A stretch of 64,000 nt of DNA from Conchocele bisecta (taxonomy: Eukaryota > Mollusca > Bivalvia > Lucinida > Thyasiridae). Where the stretch lies: NCBI GenBank assembly GCA_029237695.1, contig CM055268.1, positions 50,362,418 through 50,426,417 on the forward strand, read 5' to 3'. Below, in pieces: positions 33,378-44,934 of the stretch. The notes beneath the pieces were generated by a model. That model was not told the DNA's origin, searched no databases, and saw only the letters and a list, made by a program, of their open reading frames with translations. Both the position numbers and the translations under genes were made by a program. Within the stretch, counting starts at the first letter, position 1. Each line of letters begins with the position of its first letter.

Positions 33378-33930
33378 GGGGGCCGTTTCACTTACCTTCG
33401 TACGACTAAACTGTTCGTAAGTACAGTGCAACCTCTCTACAACAGCCACCCATGGGAAGACGCAAAACTGGCTGTTGTAGAGAGGTGGCTGTTGTAGGGA
33501 GGCTAATGCTGAATTAAATTTTATCGTCCGCGGTTTATTTATTTTATTCGATAATTTTCATCAAAAACATGCTTTGGCAACATTTTAGAATAATTTCCTA
33601 TGGAAATGATTCTAAAATGCTGTCAAAACATGTTTTTATTGAGAAAGAAGGCAAAAGTAACAGCAGACGACAAGTTTCGTGTTCAGCAGTCTAAGGGTTA
33701 GATACAGAGGAAATCATCCATTTCATATAAAATAGCGGCTGTTATAGAGAGGGTGTTGCTGTAGAGAGGTGGCCGTTCGGACAGGTTCGACTGTATAAAA
33801 TTTCACATTGACAATTAATTTTTAAGTAATTATTGGATTTACATTCATTACATATGCAGCCTATGTTCAATAAATGTAAATCAATTAATTGAAATTTCCA
33901 GACGATCCTAAATTTGCACTTACGAACATA
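33378..33930. mobile_element. Foldback MITE A copy 4, split by element T
   Basis: GGGGGCCGTTTCACTTACC to TGTTCGTAAGTA (33378-33423) resumes at 33794 with ATTTCACATTGACAAT, and ends near CACTTACGAACAT. The right terminus has been lost. Confidence 0.8.
33424..33793. mobile_element. TA-flanked MITE T copy 2, inside A, with E inside
   Basis: TA-CAGTGCAACCTCTCTAC at the left and CGGACAGGTTCGACTG-TA at the right. Same structure as T copy 1 but reversed. It sits inside foldback A exactly at a TA. Confidence 0.8.
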
Positions 33931-34254
33931 TTCCGAATATTCGTGTAATATGCTACTGAACTTGGCAATCGCAGAACATGTACATGCTGAAATTATTCAT
34001 GCCCTTCCGTCTAAAGACGAGTAGCTATTAGTCACAGTGACGTAATTGTGGATAATATGATATTTACAGGTATATGTTGATATAGGTACATTACTACCTA
34101 CAAATTGCTACCCCGCTCCATACCTTTCGCGAGGGTAGCAATTTAACCCCATCTCTTTAATGTAACGCATGGAAGAGTGATTTTTGCAATCGGTTATCCG
34201 GCGTGTTTGATATGTTAGCGATATAAAATTGTCAAAGCTATATCAATAAATCAT
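33931..34254. other. Nothing recognised
   Basis: CAAATTGCTACCCCGC and GCGAGGGTAGCAATTT (34104-34143) make a small hairpin. No gene. Confidence 0.4.
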
Positions 34255-34546
34255 TTTATCCCGTCAACACAGTGCGTACATGTATGTGCCGTGAAACACG
34301 GTGCCGTGAAACATTTTTGATATCCTGTCAATACGATTTGGAGAGGAGGCTGGGGTTATTTTTTGCATTTTAAAGCTATTTGTAATGTTGACGGGATAAA
34401 TAGAATAGTAGGTTAGTGCCGTGAATGGGAAAAATATCTGGCGTGGCTCGGAAACGGTATGTGCTCGGCAGAGCCTCGCTCATCCCGTTTCCTAAGCCTT
34501 GCCAGATACTTTTTCCCATTCACGGCACTAACCTACTATTTTCTAT
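34255..34546 (-). mobile_element. Bipartite element D copy 4
   Basis: Reverse orientation: the tail comes first (TTTATCCCGTCAACAC to GTTGACGGGATAAA), then the hairpin AGAATAGTAGGTTAGTGCC to GGCACTAACCTACTATT. Tail and hairpin are joined as in the other copies, so the bipartite structure travels as one unit. Confidence 0.8.
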
Positions 34547-35071
34547 AATAAAGATCATATACATGCAGAAATTTGTTATTTTACAGGTGTTTTTGTCATT
34601 TTGTCAAGGTGTTTATCTAACAATTACATGTACATGTATATCTTGCAAATTTTAAAGCTTCATTTCATTATGTTGAATGTTGAACAACAACTAGGGAAAA
34701 GGTGGCTTCGATTGGAAAATGATTTCCCTGTTCTATTAGTTTTGGTAATTTACTAGTTCTACATCAAAGAGTATTTGTTTAAATGTGTACACTATACTGT
34801 TTACTAACAACAGGTTTGGGTATGCACTTCGGTTGCACTTCGGTTGCTCACATTTTTTGAATGGATCAAACTGTAGCCGTAGATAACATATCGGAGCCGA
34901 TTTATTGTAGCCAGACCCCAGGGTGTCCGACTTAGAGAGGTTTCACTGCATGTGTTTTCTTGGTGCCCGGTTTGGTGAGGTTATACTGCATAACGTGTAC
35001 CGTTGTGATGGCTGAATGTTGGAACCTATTATATGTTTTATGTTCGGCTGTTCAGCGTTGTACATATACGT
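34547..35071. other. Nothing recognised
   Basis: AT-rich; no supported exon. A remark-worthy but unsupported direct repeat CTTCGGTTGC occurs near 34827. Confidence 0.4.
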
Positions 35072-35474
35072 GTTAAAGGTACATGCCCACTCAGTAGGCA
35101 CAAAATGTTCTTCATACCAGATACATCATCTGAGACATTTTCTGGCAAAATAAACATTCATTCACCATTACCCTACATAATAATTGGCATTATGAAGCAT
35201 GTTATATCTGACGTAAATTTCCACACTGATATCTGGGGCGATAACCGTGTACTAACGGACAGTACTATTAAGTCTCTGTATTTATATTTTGATGTGCAAT
35301 GATCATACTTTATAATATGTCGAAAATATTATGTTTCTAGGTGACGAATATAATTAGTATAAATAATTAAAAAATATCATGCCTCATTTGCTTATGAAAA
35401 TAGCCTGATACCACCGCGCGCCACTATCAGTACAATAAATATTACTAAATGATTCTATCTGTAAAGCGGGCATT
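35072..35474 (-). mobile_element. Element O copy 3, cut by the satellite array
   Basis: AAAGGTACATGCCCACTCAG begins a reversed O element that matches copy 1 up to GCGGGCATTCGT. The roughly 600-bp satellite then takes over. The missing end of O is not seen before the assembly gap. Confidence 0.75.
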
Positions 35475-38400
35475 CGTAATTCTGGCTATTACCCAGTTCG
35501 AGCTATGGAGTCGCAAATTTCGGGGTAAATCGGACCGTACTGCTTGCATTCGTGCGCGAAGACGCTACTCCTTCGAATGGGCGATTACTAAACGGAAGCG
35601 AACGAACAAGTCCACAATTAGCATCTACGGACGCCAAGGTTTCCGAGTGTGCAAAGACTTTAATTCTGGCTATTACCAAGTTCGAGCTATGAAGTCGCGA
35701 AGGTCGGGGTAAATCGGACCGTACTGCTTTCTGCTTTCCACATTTAGCATCTACGGACTCCGAGGTTTCCGAATGTGTAAAGACTTTAATTCTGGCTATT
35801 ACCCAGTTCGAGCTATGGAGTCGCAAATTTCGGGGTAAATCGGACCGTACTGCTTGCATTCGTGCGCGAAGACGCTACTCCTTCGAATGGGCGATTACTA
35901 CAGATTGGTTTAACGGAAGCGAACGAACAATTCCACAATTAGCATCTACGGATGCCAAGGTTTCCGAGTGTGCAAAGACTTTAATTCTGGCTATTACCAA
36001 GTTCGAGCTATGAAGTCACGAAGTTCGGGGTAAATCGGACCGTACTGCTTTCTGCTTGCCGCCGCGGGTGAAAACGTCACTATTTCACTGGTAGAGTACT
36101 GTACATTGGCCGTACGGACACGAACAAAAAATTCGAGAATTAGCGCCTACGGCATCCAGTGTTTCTGAAAGTGAAAAGAAACAAAGCGTAGGTATTATAC
36201 TTTTCGTGCTACGAAATCTCAAAATTTGGAGAAAAATCGCTTCGCCTCAGGTAGCGAACGATTCCTGCATTTTTGGACGAAATGGCACGACTTCATACGA
36301 CGATTACTACACAATGTCTGCATTGAAACGAACGAACAATTCCACCTTTAGCATCTACGGACTCCGAGGTTTCCGAATGTGCAAATACTTTAATTCCGGC
36401 TATTACCAAGTTCGAGCTATGAAGTCGCGAAGTTCGGGGTAAATCGGACCGTACAGCTTTCAGCTTGCCGCCGCGGGTGAAAACGTCACTATTTCACTGG
36501 GAGAGTACTGCACATTGGCCGTACGGACACGAACAAACAATTCGAGAATTAGCATCTACGGTATCCAGTGTTGCTGAAAGTGAAAATAAAGAAAGCGTAG
36601 CTGTTGTACTTTTCGTGTTACGAAATCTCAAATTTCGAGAAAAATCGCTTAGCCACAGGTAGCGAACGATTCCTGCATTTTTGGGCGAAATGGCACGACT
36701 TCAAACGACGATTACTACACATTGGCTGCATTGAAACGAACGAACAATTGCACATTTAGCATCTACGGACACCGAGGTTTCCGAATGTGCAAATACTTTA
36801 ATTCTGGCTATTACCCAGTTAGAGCTATGGAGTCGCAAATTTCGGGGTAAATCGGACCGTACTGCTTCCATTCGTGCGCGAAGACACTACTCCTTCGAAT
36901 GGGCGATTACTACAGATTGGCTTAGAGGAAGCGAATGAACAATTGCACAATTAGCATCTACGGACGCCGATGTTTCCGAGTGTGCAAAGACTTTAATTCT
37001 GGCTATTACCAAGTTCGAGCTATGAAGTCGCGAAGTTCGGGGTAAATCGGACCGTACTGCTTTCTGCTTGCCGCCGCGGGTGAAAACGTCACTATTTCAC
37101 TGATAGAGTACTGCACATTGGCCGTACGGAAACGAACAAACAATTCGAGAATTAGCATCTACGGTATCCAGTGTTTCTGAAAGTCAAAAGAAACAAAGCG
37201 TAGCTGTTGTACTTTTCGTGTTACGAAATCTCAAAATTTGGAGACAAATCGCTTCACCTCAGGTAGCGAACGATCCTGCATTTTTGGACGAAATGGCACG
37301 ACTTCAAACGACGATTACTACACATTGGCTGCATTGAAACGAACGAACAATTCCACATTTAGCATCTACGGACTCCGAGGTTTCCGAATGTGCAAAAACT
37401 TTAATTCTGGCTATTACCCAGTTCGAGCTATGGAGTCGCAAATTTCGGGGTAAATCGGACCGTACTGCTTGCATTTGAGCGCGAAGACGCTACTCCTTCG
37501 AATGGGCGATTACTACAGATTGGTTTAACGGAAGCGACAAACAATTCCACAATTAGCATCTATTGACGCCAAGGTTTCCGAGTGTGCAAAGACTTTAATT
37601 TTGGCTATTACCAAGTTCGCGCTATGAAGTCGCGAATTTAGGGGTAAATCGGACCGTACTGCTTTCTGCTTGCTGCCGCGGGTGAAAACGTCACTATTTC
37701 ACTGGGAGAGTACTGCACATTGGCCGTACTGACACGAACAAACAATCCGAGAATTAGCATCTACGGTATCCAGTGTTTCTGAAAGTGAAAAGAAACAAAG
37801 AGTAGCTGTTGTACTTTTCGTGTTACGAAATCTCAAAGTTTGGAGAAAAATCGCTTGGCCTCAGGTAGCGAACTATTTCACTGGGAGAGTACTGCACATT
37901 GACCGTACGGACACGAACGAACAAACAATTCGAGAATTAGCATCTACGGTATCCAGTGTTTCTGAAAGTGAAAATAAACAAAGTGTAGCTTTTGTATTTT
38001 TCGTGTTAAGAAATCTCAAACTTTGGATAAAAATCGCTTCGCCTCATGTAGCGAACGATTCCTACATTTTTGGACGAAATGGGACGACTTCAAAAGACGA
38101 TTACTACACTTTGGCTGCATTGAAACGAACGAACAATTCCACATTTAGCATCTACGGACTCCGAGGTTTCAGAATGTGTAAAGACTTTAATTCTGGCCAT
38201 TACCCAGTTCGAGCTATGGAGTCGCGAATTTCGGGGTAAATCGGACTGTACTGCTTGCATTCGTGCGCGAAGACGCTACTCTTTCGAATGGGCGATTACT
38301 ACAGATTGGCTTAACGGAAGCGAATGAACAATTCCACAATTAGCATCTACGGACGCCAAGGTTTTTGAGTGTGCAAATACTTTAATTCTGGCTGTTACCA

Positions 38401-39713
38401 AGTTCGAGCTATGAAGTCGAGAAGTTCGGGGTAAATCGGACCGTACTGCTTTCTGCTTGCCGCCGTGGGTAAAAACGTCACCATTTCACTGGGAGAGTTC
38501 TGAACATTGGCCGTAAACAAACAATTCTAGAAATAGCATCTACGGTATCCAGTGTTTCTGAAAGTGAAAAGAAACAAAGCTTAGCTGTTGTACTTTTCGT
38601 GTTACGAAATCTCAAAGTTTGGAGAAAAATCTCTTCGCCTCAGGTAGCGAACGATTCCGGCATTTTTGGACGAAATGGCACGACTTCAAACGACGATTAC
38701 TACACATTGGCTGCATTGAAACGAAAGAACAATTCCACATTTAGTATCTACGGCCTACGAGGTTTCCGAATTTGCTAAGACTTTAATTCTGGCTATTACC
38801 CAGTTCGAGCTATGGAGTCGCAAATTTCGGGGTAAATCGGACCGTACTGCTTGCATTCGTGCGCGAAGACGCTACTCCTTCGAATGGGCGATTACTACAG
38901 ATTGGTTTAACGGAAGCGAACGATCAATTCCACAATTAGCATCTACGGACGCCAAGGTTTCCGAGTGTGCAAAGACTTTAATTCTGGCTATTACCAAGTT
39001 CAAGCTATGAAGTCGCGAATTTCGTGGTAAATCGGACCGTGCTGCTTTCTGCTTGCCGCCTCGGGTGAAAAAGTCACTATTTCACTAGGAGAGTACTGCA
39101 CATTGGCCGTACGGACACGAACAAACAATTCGAGAATTAGCATCTACGGTATCCAGTGTTTCTGAAAGTGAAAAGAAACAAAGCATAGATGTTATACTTT
39201 TCGTGCTACGAAATCTCAAAGTTTGGAGGAAAATCGCTTCGCCTCAGGTAGCGAACGATTCCGGCATTTTTGGACGAAATGGCACGACTTCAAACGACGA
39301 TTACTACACATTGGCTGCATTGAAACGAACGAACAATTCCACATTTAGCATCTACGGACTCCGAGGTTTCCGAATGTGCAAATACTTTAATTCTGGATAT
39401 TACCCAGTTCGAGCTATGGAGTCGCAAATTTCGGGGTAAATCGGACCGTACTGTTTGCATTCGTGCGCAAAGACGCTACTCATTCGAATGGGCGATTACT
39501 ACAAATTAGCTTAACGGAAACGAACGAACAATTCCACAATTAACATCTACGGACGCCAAGGTTTCCGAGTGTGGAAATACTTTAAATCTGGTTATTACCC
39601 AGTTCGAGCTATGAAGTCGCCAATTTCGGGGTAAATCGGACCTTACTGCTTTCTGCTTGCCGCCGCGGGTGAAAACGTCACTATTTCACAGGGAGAGTAC
39701 TGCACATTGGCCG
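35475..39713. repeat. Higher-order satellite array, about 600-bp unit made of three related subunits
   Basis: Each subunit has an AGCATCTACGGnnnCnAnGn core and most carry TTCGGGGTAAATCGGACCGT. Subunits differ in what follows: GCATTCGTGCGCGAAGACGC, CTTGCCGCCGCGGGTGAAAA or GAACGATTCCTGCATTTTTG. The GCATTCGTGCGCGAAG type recurs near 35850, 36870, 37470, 38260, 38855 and 39460, mostly 595-605 bp apart. Repeated open frames (for example 37820-38239) end at the same TAA in each unit and are repeat artefacts. The array runs into the N gap, so its true length is unknown. Confidence 0.9.
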
Positions 39714-40213
39714 NNNNNNNNNNNNNNNNNNNNNNNNNNNNNNNNNNNNNNNNNNNNNNNNNNNNNNNNNNNNNNNNNNNNNNNNNNNNNNNNNNNNNNN
39801 NNNNNNNNNNNNNNNNNNNNNNNNNNNNNNNNNNNNNNNNNNNNNNNNNNNNNNNNNNNNNNNNNNNNNNNNNNNNNNNNNNNNNNNNNNNNNNNNNNNN
39901 NNNNNNNNNNNNNNNNNNNNNNNNNNNNNNNNNNNNNNNNNNNNNNNNNNNNNNNNNNNNNNNNNNNNNNNNNNNNNNNNNNNNNNNNNNNNNNNNNNNN
40001 NNNNNNNNNNNNNNNNNNNNNNNNNNNNNNNNNNNNNNNNNNNNNNNNNNNNNNNNNNNNNNNNNNNNNNNNNNNNNNNNNNNNNNNNNNNNNNNNNNNN
40101 NNNNNNNNNNNNNNNNNNNNNNNNNNNNNNNNNNNNNNNNNNNNNNNNNNNNNNNNNNNNNNNNNNNNNNNNNNNNNNNNNNNNNNNNNNNNNNNNNNNN
40201 NNNNNNNNNNNNN
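39714..40213. other. Assembly gap, 500 Ns
   Basis: Exactly 500 Ns, a conventional placeholder length. It begins inside the satellite, and unrelated sequence follows it. Open frames drawn across it are meaningless. Confidence 0.98.
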
Positions 40214-40468
40214 ATGCAGATACGATTCGAGTGCATGTGTTCACTGTTTTCTTGTTTAGCAAATACGTAACAACAAAAATGACACATTGATTCAGAATAT
40301 GCATGGACTTTGTTTAAATATATTTTGGGCCGATAATGGTCACATACATGCTACATTATCATGCTAATGCCAGTTTTGCATTTTAACACACCTACTGCCT
40401 TATTCTCATATGGGGCAAGGTTTTGTCTTTGTCGGCGCATCAGAATCATTTCCATAGCAGGAAGTTAT

Positions 40469-40777
40469 GTAGCCTATTTCATCAACATTGCAAAGTATAC
40501 TTATCTAGCAAAGTATACTTTGAGGGAGAAATTTTCAATTTTAGGATAAATTTATTATTTTTTATTATACTGAATTTATTACATTATCACAGCTATTTTG
40601 GCTGTGATAATGTAATACATTCAGTATAATAATTCTGCATACTTTTAATCATCAAATATAATTATGCAGTCGTTAGTTTTAGTTGAAATAATGCATATCG
40701 GGAGAAATAAATGATTTCTCCCTCAAAGTATATTTTGCTAGAAAAGTATACTTTGCAATGTTGGTGAAATAGGCTAC
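40469..40777. mobile_element. Foldback MITE B copy 4
   Basis: GTAGCCTATTTCATCAACAT and TTGGTGAAATAGGCTAC. The central ACATTATCACAGC-TATTTTG-GCTGTGATAATGT is intact. Confidence 0.9.
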
Positions 40778-41012
40778 TGGAGTCCCGACAGACCACGTTG
40801 TCGATGAGAAAATAGAAAATATAGTAGACAGCAACGCCTCGTTTGTAATTGTAGGCACTAGCAATTAGAATGTTAGCAACAATATACCATACCTTCATTA
40901 CATGCCATCTACTCCATATCATTGCTGTTATCCAAATTCTGGAGAATAAATTCATATAAGTTTTCAGAAAGCTTGTTTTACCCATAATCAGACCTTCAAT
41001 TAAGGTAATATC
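40778..41012. other. Nothing recognised
   Basis: Between foldbacks B and A, upstream of the CUB-like exon; no supported exon. Confidence 0.35.
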
Positions 41013-41254
41013 CGCCCGTTTCACTAAACGTCGTACGACTAAAATGTTCGTAAGCGCAAATTTAGGATCGTCTGTAAATTTCAATTGATGGATTTACATT
41101 TATTGAGCATAGGCTGCATATGCAGCCTATGCTCAATAAATATAAATCCAATATTTGTTTACAAGAAAACATTGTTAATGTGTAATTTACAGACTATCAT
41201 AATTTTGCGCTTACGAACATTTTAGTCTTACGAAGTTTAGTGAAACGGCCTCCT
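41013..41254. mobile_element. Foldback MITE A copy 5
   Basis: CCGTTTCACTAAACGTCGTAC and CGAAGTTTAGTGAAACGG ends, with a GCATAGGCTGCATATGCAGC centre. It lies about 60 bp upstream of the exon at 41316. Confidence 0.85.
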
Positions 41255-41315
41255 GGATTCTCCTGAAGCATCACCTGTTGCTCCGCAAATACCTCACTGT
41301 ATACTACTGATACAG

Positions 41316-41462
41316 GCTTCCCGGGGCATTTGAGCGGAATCCCAGATGATATCGCCGGGCAGGCGTTCATGACAACTTCCCCCTGTCTGGTGCTCCGCTT
41401 CCACACATCATGTCGTGATCACAATGCCAGATTTAACTTGATGTTTGACAAGTACAGTAACG
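41316..41462 (+). CDS. Receptor gene exon: C-terminal part of a CUB-like domain
   Basis: Likely an extracellular ligand-binding domain of a membrane receptor. The exon lies between a TACTACTGATACAG acceptor (AG at 41314-41315) and a consensus GTAAGT donor (41463). It is 147 nt, phase 1 at both ends. The frame reads a GFPGH..GIPDD stretch and then SPCLVLRFHTSCRDHNARFN and LMFDKYSN. That resembles the closing strands of a CUB domain (hydrophobic-L-x-F-x-S..., then F-x-L-x-F-x-x-Y). Symmetric phase-1 exons are typical of CUB and LDLa modules. It joins in phase to the exon at 52725, giving CUB - LDLa - membrane segment, the order in NETO proteins. The CUB identification rests on about 49 residues and is the weaker part. 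Upstream exons would lie before or inside the satellite and gap. Confidence 0.6.
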
Positions 41463-41939
41463 GTAAGTCTTATTTCATCTTGTCTAGTTGTGTAGTTCTT
41501 CGCACATATTCAACCTGGTAGTATATTTACTCGCTAAAGAATGTAGAGAATCGTTCATGAGTATTGATTTTATAAGATACTTATTACACTCGTTTACTGA
41601 TTGCAAAGAATAGAATAATCGTGTATTGCTTAAGCCATGCTGGCTCTTGAGCACACTAGTAATTAACAAACATACAAGCAACATGACAATGCAAGCAACA
41701 TGACTGACAGTGGACATGAAAAAGAAACGATGTGCTGTTGTGTTCTTATGAATAGGAAGGGTTTTATGAATGTGTTTCTCACATTAACATGGTTCCATAG
41801 TACTACAAGTTTTCACACACATGATTAAATGTGAATGCATCCACGATTGATTCGCCAACATCGAATGTAAATGCAACTGTAAATTTCAAGTTTGCACTTC
41901 GGGAATTCTGAGGCAAAGTATATTGAAACGGGCCCCTAT
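41463..41939. other. Intron sequence, nothing recognised
   Basis: Start of the long intron. A decayed A-type right end (GCACTTCGGG to GAAACGGGCCCC) lies at about 41893-41937. Confidence 0.45.
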
Positions 41940-42072
41940 GGGGCCGTTTCACTAAAGGCTTCGTAAGACTAAAATTATCGTAAGTGTAAAATTATGATAG
42001 TCTGTAAATTTCACATTAACAATGTTTCCTTGTAAACAATTAGTGGATTTACATTTATTGAGCATAGGCTGA
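41940..42072. mobile_element. Foldback MITE A copy 6, half
   Basis: GGGGCCGTTTCACTAAAG to TTATTGAGCATAGGCTG; the second half is missing. Confidence 0.75.
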
Positions 42073-42164
42073 TAATCTCCTCGGTACGCTCACATATTAT
42101 CTCCTCGTACATAAGGACGTATGGTGATCAAACAATGGCCTAATCATCTTATAAATCTAGATAC

Positions 42165-42275
42165 AGAGAACAGTAGGTTAGTGCCGTGAATGGGAAAAAT
42201 AGTTAGCAAGGCTTAGGAAACGTGATGCGCTAGGCTCTGCCGAGAACATCCCGTTTCCGTGCCGGGCCATTTTTT
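42165..42275 (+). mobile_element. Bipartite element D copy 5, hairpin fragment
   Basis: ACAGAGAACAGTAGGTTAG to CATCCCGTTTCCGTGCC; cut before the right arm closes and with no tail. Confidence 0.7.
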
Positions 42276-42453
42276 ATTAAATGTTTTTTTATTCTCTTTG
42301 TTACATGTACATGTACAAACACAAGATATACAAACAGTTCAATGAACAAAGTACATATATATGTCAGTGCATACGCATGGCTACATTTCAATGAACAGTC
42401 TGAATAATAACGTATTGATGCTTGTCTACATGTAACATTGATTTTTGTTTAAT
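42276..42453. other. Nothing recognised
   Basis: AT-rich intron sequence. Confidence 0.35.
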
Positions 42454-42732
42454 AGTCTCTGTCCAAAATTTATATTACAGTAAACTCCCTTGCCGAACTA
42501 CTTTCCGTAACCGTCAGGCGCAGTTAAAATAATTCTTAAGAAAACGGAAAATAAACACATTTTCTTGATGAATTTATTTCAACCAATCAAATGTTAGGGA
42601 ATTGTGTAAATATTTTTGTGCTGGAATTATTATAGGAATGAATGGTCTTTTTGTTGAATTTATCGGGGTATAGACTTTTCCAAGTTTATACCCCGATAAA
42701 TATCACAAAAAGGCCATTCATTCCTATAATAA
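42454..42732 (-). mobile_element. Bipartite element C copy 3, rearranged
   Basis: The first part of the tail is reversed (AGTCTCTGTCCAAAATTTAT to GATGAATTTATTTCAA). The last part is in forward order (CCAATCAAATGTTAGGGAAT to GCTGGAATTATT). A short-armed hairpin (TATAGGAATGAATGG to CCATTCATTCCTATA) follows. An internal inversion of the tail would produce this order. Confidence 0.7.
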
Positions 42733-43443
42733 CGATGTACTCATTCGAAATCCCCCGGATGCCGCTTTGCCTTCTATGAGTGTTTTTCAAAATTCAAGAT
42801 AGCGCCCAAGATGGCATAGTTTTGTTTTTGTCGGGAAATGCTGATGCTTAGGGGGAACTATTTGCAATATGATTCTAATGAACATGTTGAACAGCTTCAG
42901 CAAAAAAATAATTTAGTTTCTCATATAAATTCAAGAAACTTGATTATTATCGCAGAACCGCTAGGAATTGAGGCAGTTTCACACTGCATGTATTATATTC
43001 GGAATTATACAGAAATGTGTACCATATTTAATTTAGTAATACTCTATAATTTCCCATGAAGCAAAACAAGATGGCGTCCAAGATCGCGGCAACATTTGGG
43101 AGACATTTAATATTGTCGGAGAAACACTAATTATTTTGAGGAATTTCCACACGATAAATTAAAGAATTATACAGATACTAAAATATATAATTATTAATAC
43201 TATTTAACTTCCATAAAAACAAGATGGCGTCCAAGATGACAGCTAAATTTAGTAGAACAATACTATGCCGCAAACAGAGATTTTAATATAGCCATTATTT
43301 ACAACTTTCCAAAAAAACATTCTGGACGATGTATTCACCTTCGCCATCCGTGTCGGTTTGTTCTGGCACTGTGTGTATGTTTTATAGCTTCTATGTGCAA
43401 TACACTTGAAGAACGGCGTGCAAGGCAATGCTACATGTGACTT
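42733..43443. other. Intron sequence with AAGATGGCG motifs
   Basis: AAGATAGCGCCCAAGATGG (42794), AAGATGGCGTCCAAGATCGC (43067) and AAGATGGCGTCCAAGATGAC (43222) recur about 150-270 bp apart. A loose tandem repeat; no exon seen. Confidence 0.45.
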
Positions 43444-43748
43444 GTAGCCTATTTCACTAACATTGCAAAGTATACTTTTCTAGCAAAGTATAATTTGAGG
43501 GAGTAATAATTGATTTTCCCCAAAATACATTATGTCATATAGAACTAACGACTGTATATATTTGATGATTAAAAGTATGCAAAATTATTATACTGACTTT
43601 ATTACATTATCACAGCCAAAATGGCTGTGATAATGTAATAAATTCAGTATAATAAAAAATAATAAATTTATCCTAAAATTTAAAATTTCTCCCTCAAAGT
43701 ATACTTTGGGAGATAAGTATACTTTGCAATGTTGGTGAAATAGGCTAC
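43444..43748. mobile_element. Foldback MITE B copy 5
   Basis: GTAGCCTATTTCACTAACAT and TTGGTGAAATAGGCTAC. The centre ACATTATCACAGCC-AAAATGG-CTGTGATAATGT is intact. Confidence 0.9.
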
Positions 43749-43873
43749 TGAACATGTTTGTCTTGTACATGCATTCTGTGCACTGTATTCCATGCTACAA
43801 GTCGCATAAGTTGTTTCTGTGCCAATTCAGAGAAGTCAGTGCGTATATTGTCAAACTGTGAAATGTTTACATC

Positions 43874-43984
43874 AGGGCCCGGTTGCTCAAAACCTCTGTT
43901 GGCTTAACAGACTGTTAAATCCTTAGCAATGTTAAGGATTTAACAGTCAGTTAAGCTAACAGAAGCTTTGAGCAACCGGGCCCT
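43874..43984. mobile_element. Foldback element, AGGGCCCGGTTGCTCAAA ends
   Basis: AGGGCCCGGTTGCTCAAA is mirrored by TTTGAGCAACCGGGCCCT, with GACTGTTAAATCCTTA / TAAGGATTTAACAGTC inside. Only one copy in this window. Confidence 0.85.
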
Positions 43985-43989
43985 GGTGG

Positions 43990-44390
43990 TGAGTACGTAC
44001 CAGATGCTTTCCTATGCATTGTCTGTATGCTGGACCGCTTTAAGTTTAGAAACCAATGCGGAATCAGTTGTCAGTAGACTCTTGATATTTGACATGGCCA
44101 AAGTACAGGTGAGTATAGAGTACCGTAGCGTATTAATGGATGTAACAGTTCCGTTTGCCTTCTATAACATACCCACAAACGTATGCCCAACACTTATGAC
44201 ATACTCTCAAAATACATCTGTCTCGCCAAGCAGTTTCAAATCGGTGTCGTGGTTTTTTCCAAATGAAAGAATGAAACTGTGACTGTATCACAGCCGCTTT
44301 CCGCATGAACAGCGAGCATAATGTACATGTGTTTGCCTCATGCTTCGCATTTTTGGAATTGGTGTCACTTGGCCATCAGACATTTTCATA
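43990..44390 (+). repeat. Diverged repeat, inverted partner at 50845-51115
   Basis: AGACTCTTGATATTTGACATG, GTGAATATAGAG-like GTGAGTATAGAG, TTAATGGATGTAACAGTTCC and GTGTCACTTGGCCATCAGAC align in order with the minus strand of 50845-51115 (AGACTGTTGATCTTTGGAGT, GTGAATATAGAG, TTTATGGATGTGGCAGTTC, ATGTCACTGGCC). Both copies keep a similar short frame, but I do not recognise a protein. Confidence 0.55.
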
Positions 44391-44934
44391 CATATTTGTA
44401 AACGCAGTGATCTTCCACTAATAACAAAAGAAAACCAATAGTACAACTGATCTAAATCATTAGACACGCAGTGAATATGTATATAAGGTTGTTGGATAAT
44501 ATACAATCATATAGCCGATAACACAGTCAGCCTCTTCATGGCTGTTCACTCATGTTCTCCAATAGCATATTCACTGTGATAGAATCGTGTTCAGCACATA
44601 TCTCTTTATTAGTATCTCGCTGTTCGGCAAGCTAGTCTCTTAGAGTTGGATTCAGTTTTCCACACACAGAAGAGCCAGTTTGCGCGTTAATGTGATTTAA
44701 TCGAACCAACTACTACCTATTGTTACTATCTGTTAAATATCACTATCACCTGACATTCCATTGCTCGTGTGAAGCTATGTAAGAGATTGTTTCATAAAGG
44801 TAGGACAGGTAGGAGAGCTCACGATAGTGAACAGGCATGATGAAGCTGACCATGTTATAATCGGCTATGCGATGTTTATTAGCCAAATATATTATAAACA
44901 CATTCATGTCGTAGTTTGCGTTATATATATATAC
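44391..44934. other. Intron sequence, nothing recognised
   Basis: No exon or family repeat supported. Confidence 0.4.

Noticed and set aside
35449..39439. Repeated frames ending AMESQISG in the satellite
   Set aside because: Same stop in each satellite unit, no start context, no domain; a by-product of repetition.
39643..40304. Frames of about 200 codons around 40 kb
   Set aside because: They consist almost wholly of the 500-N assembly gap.
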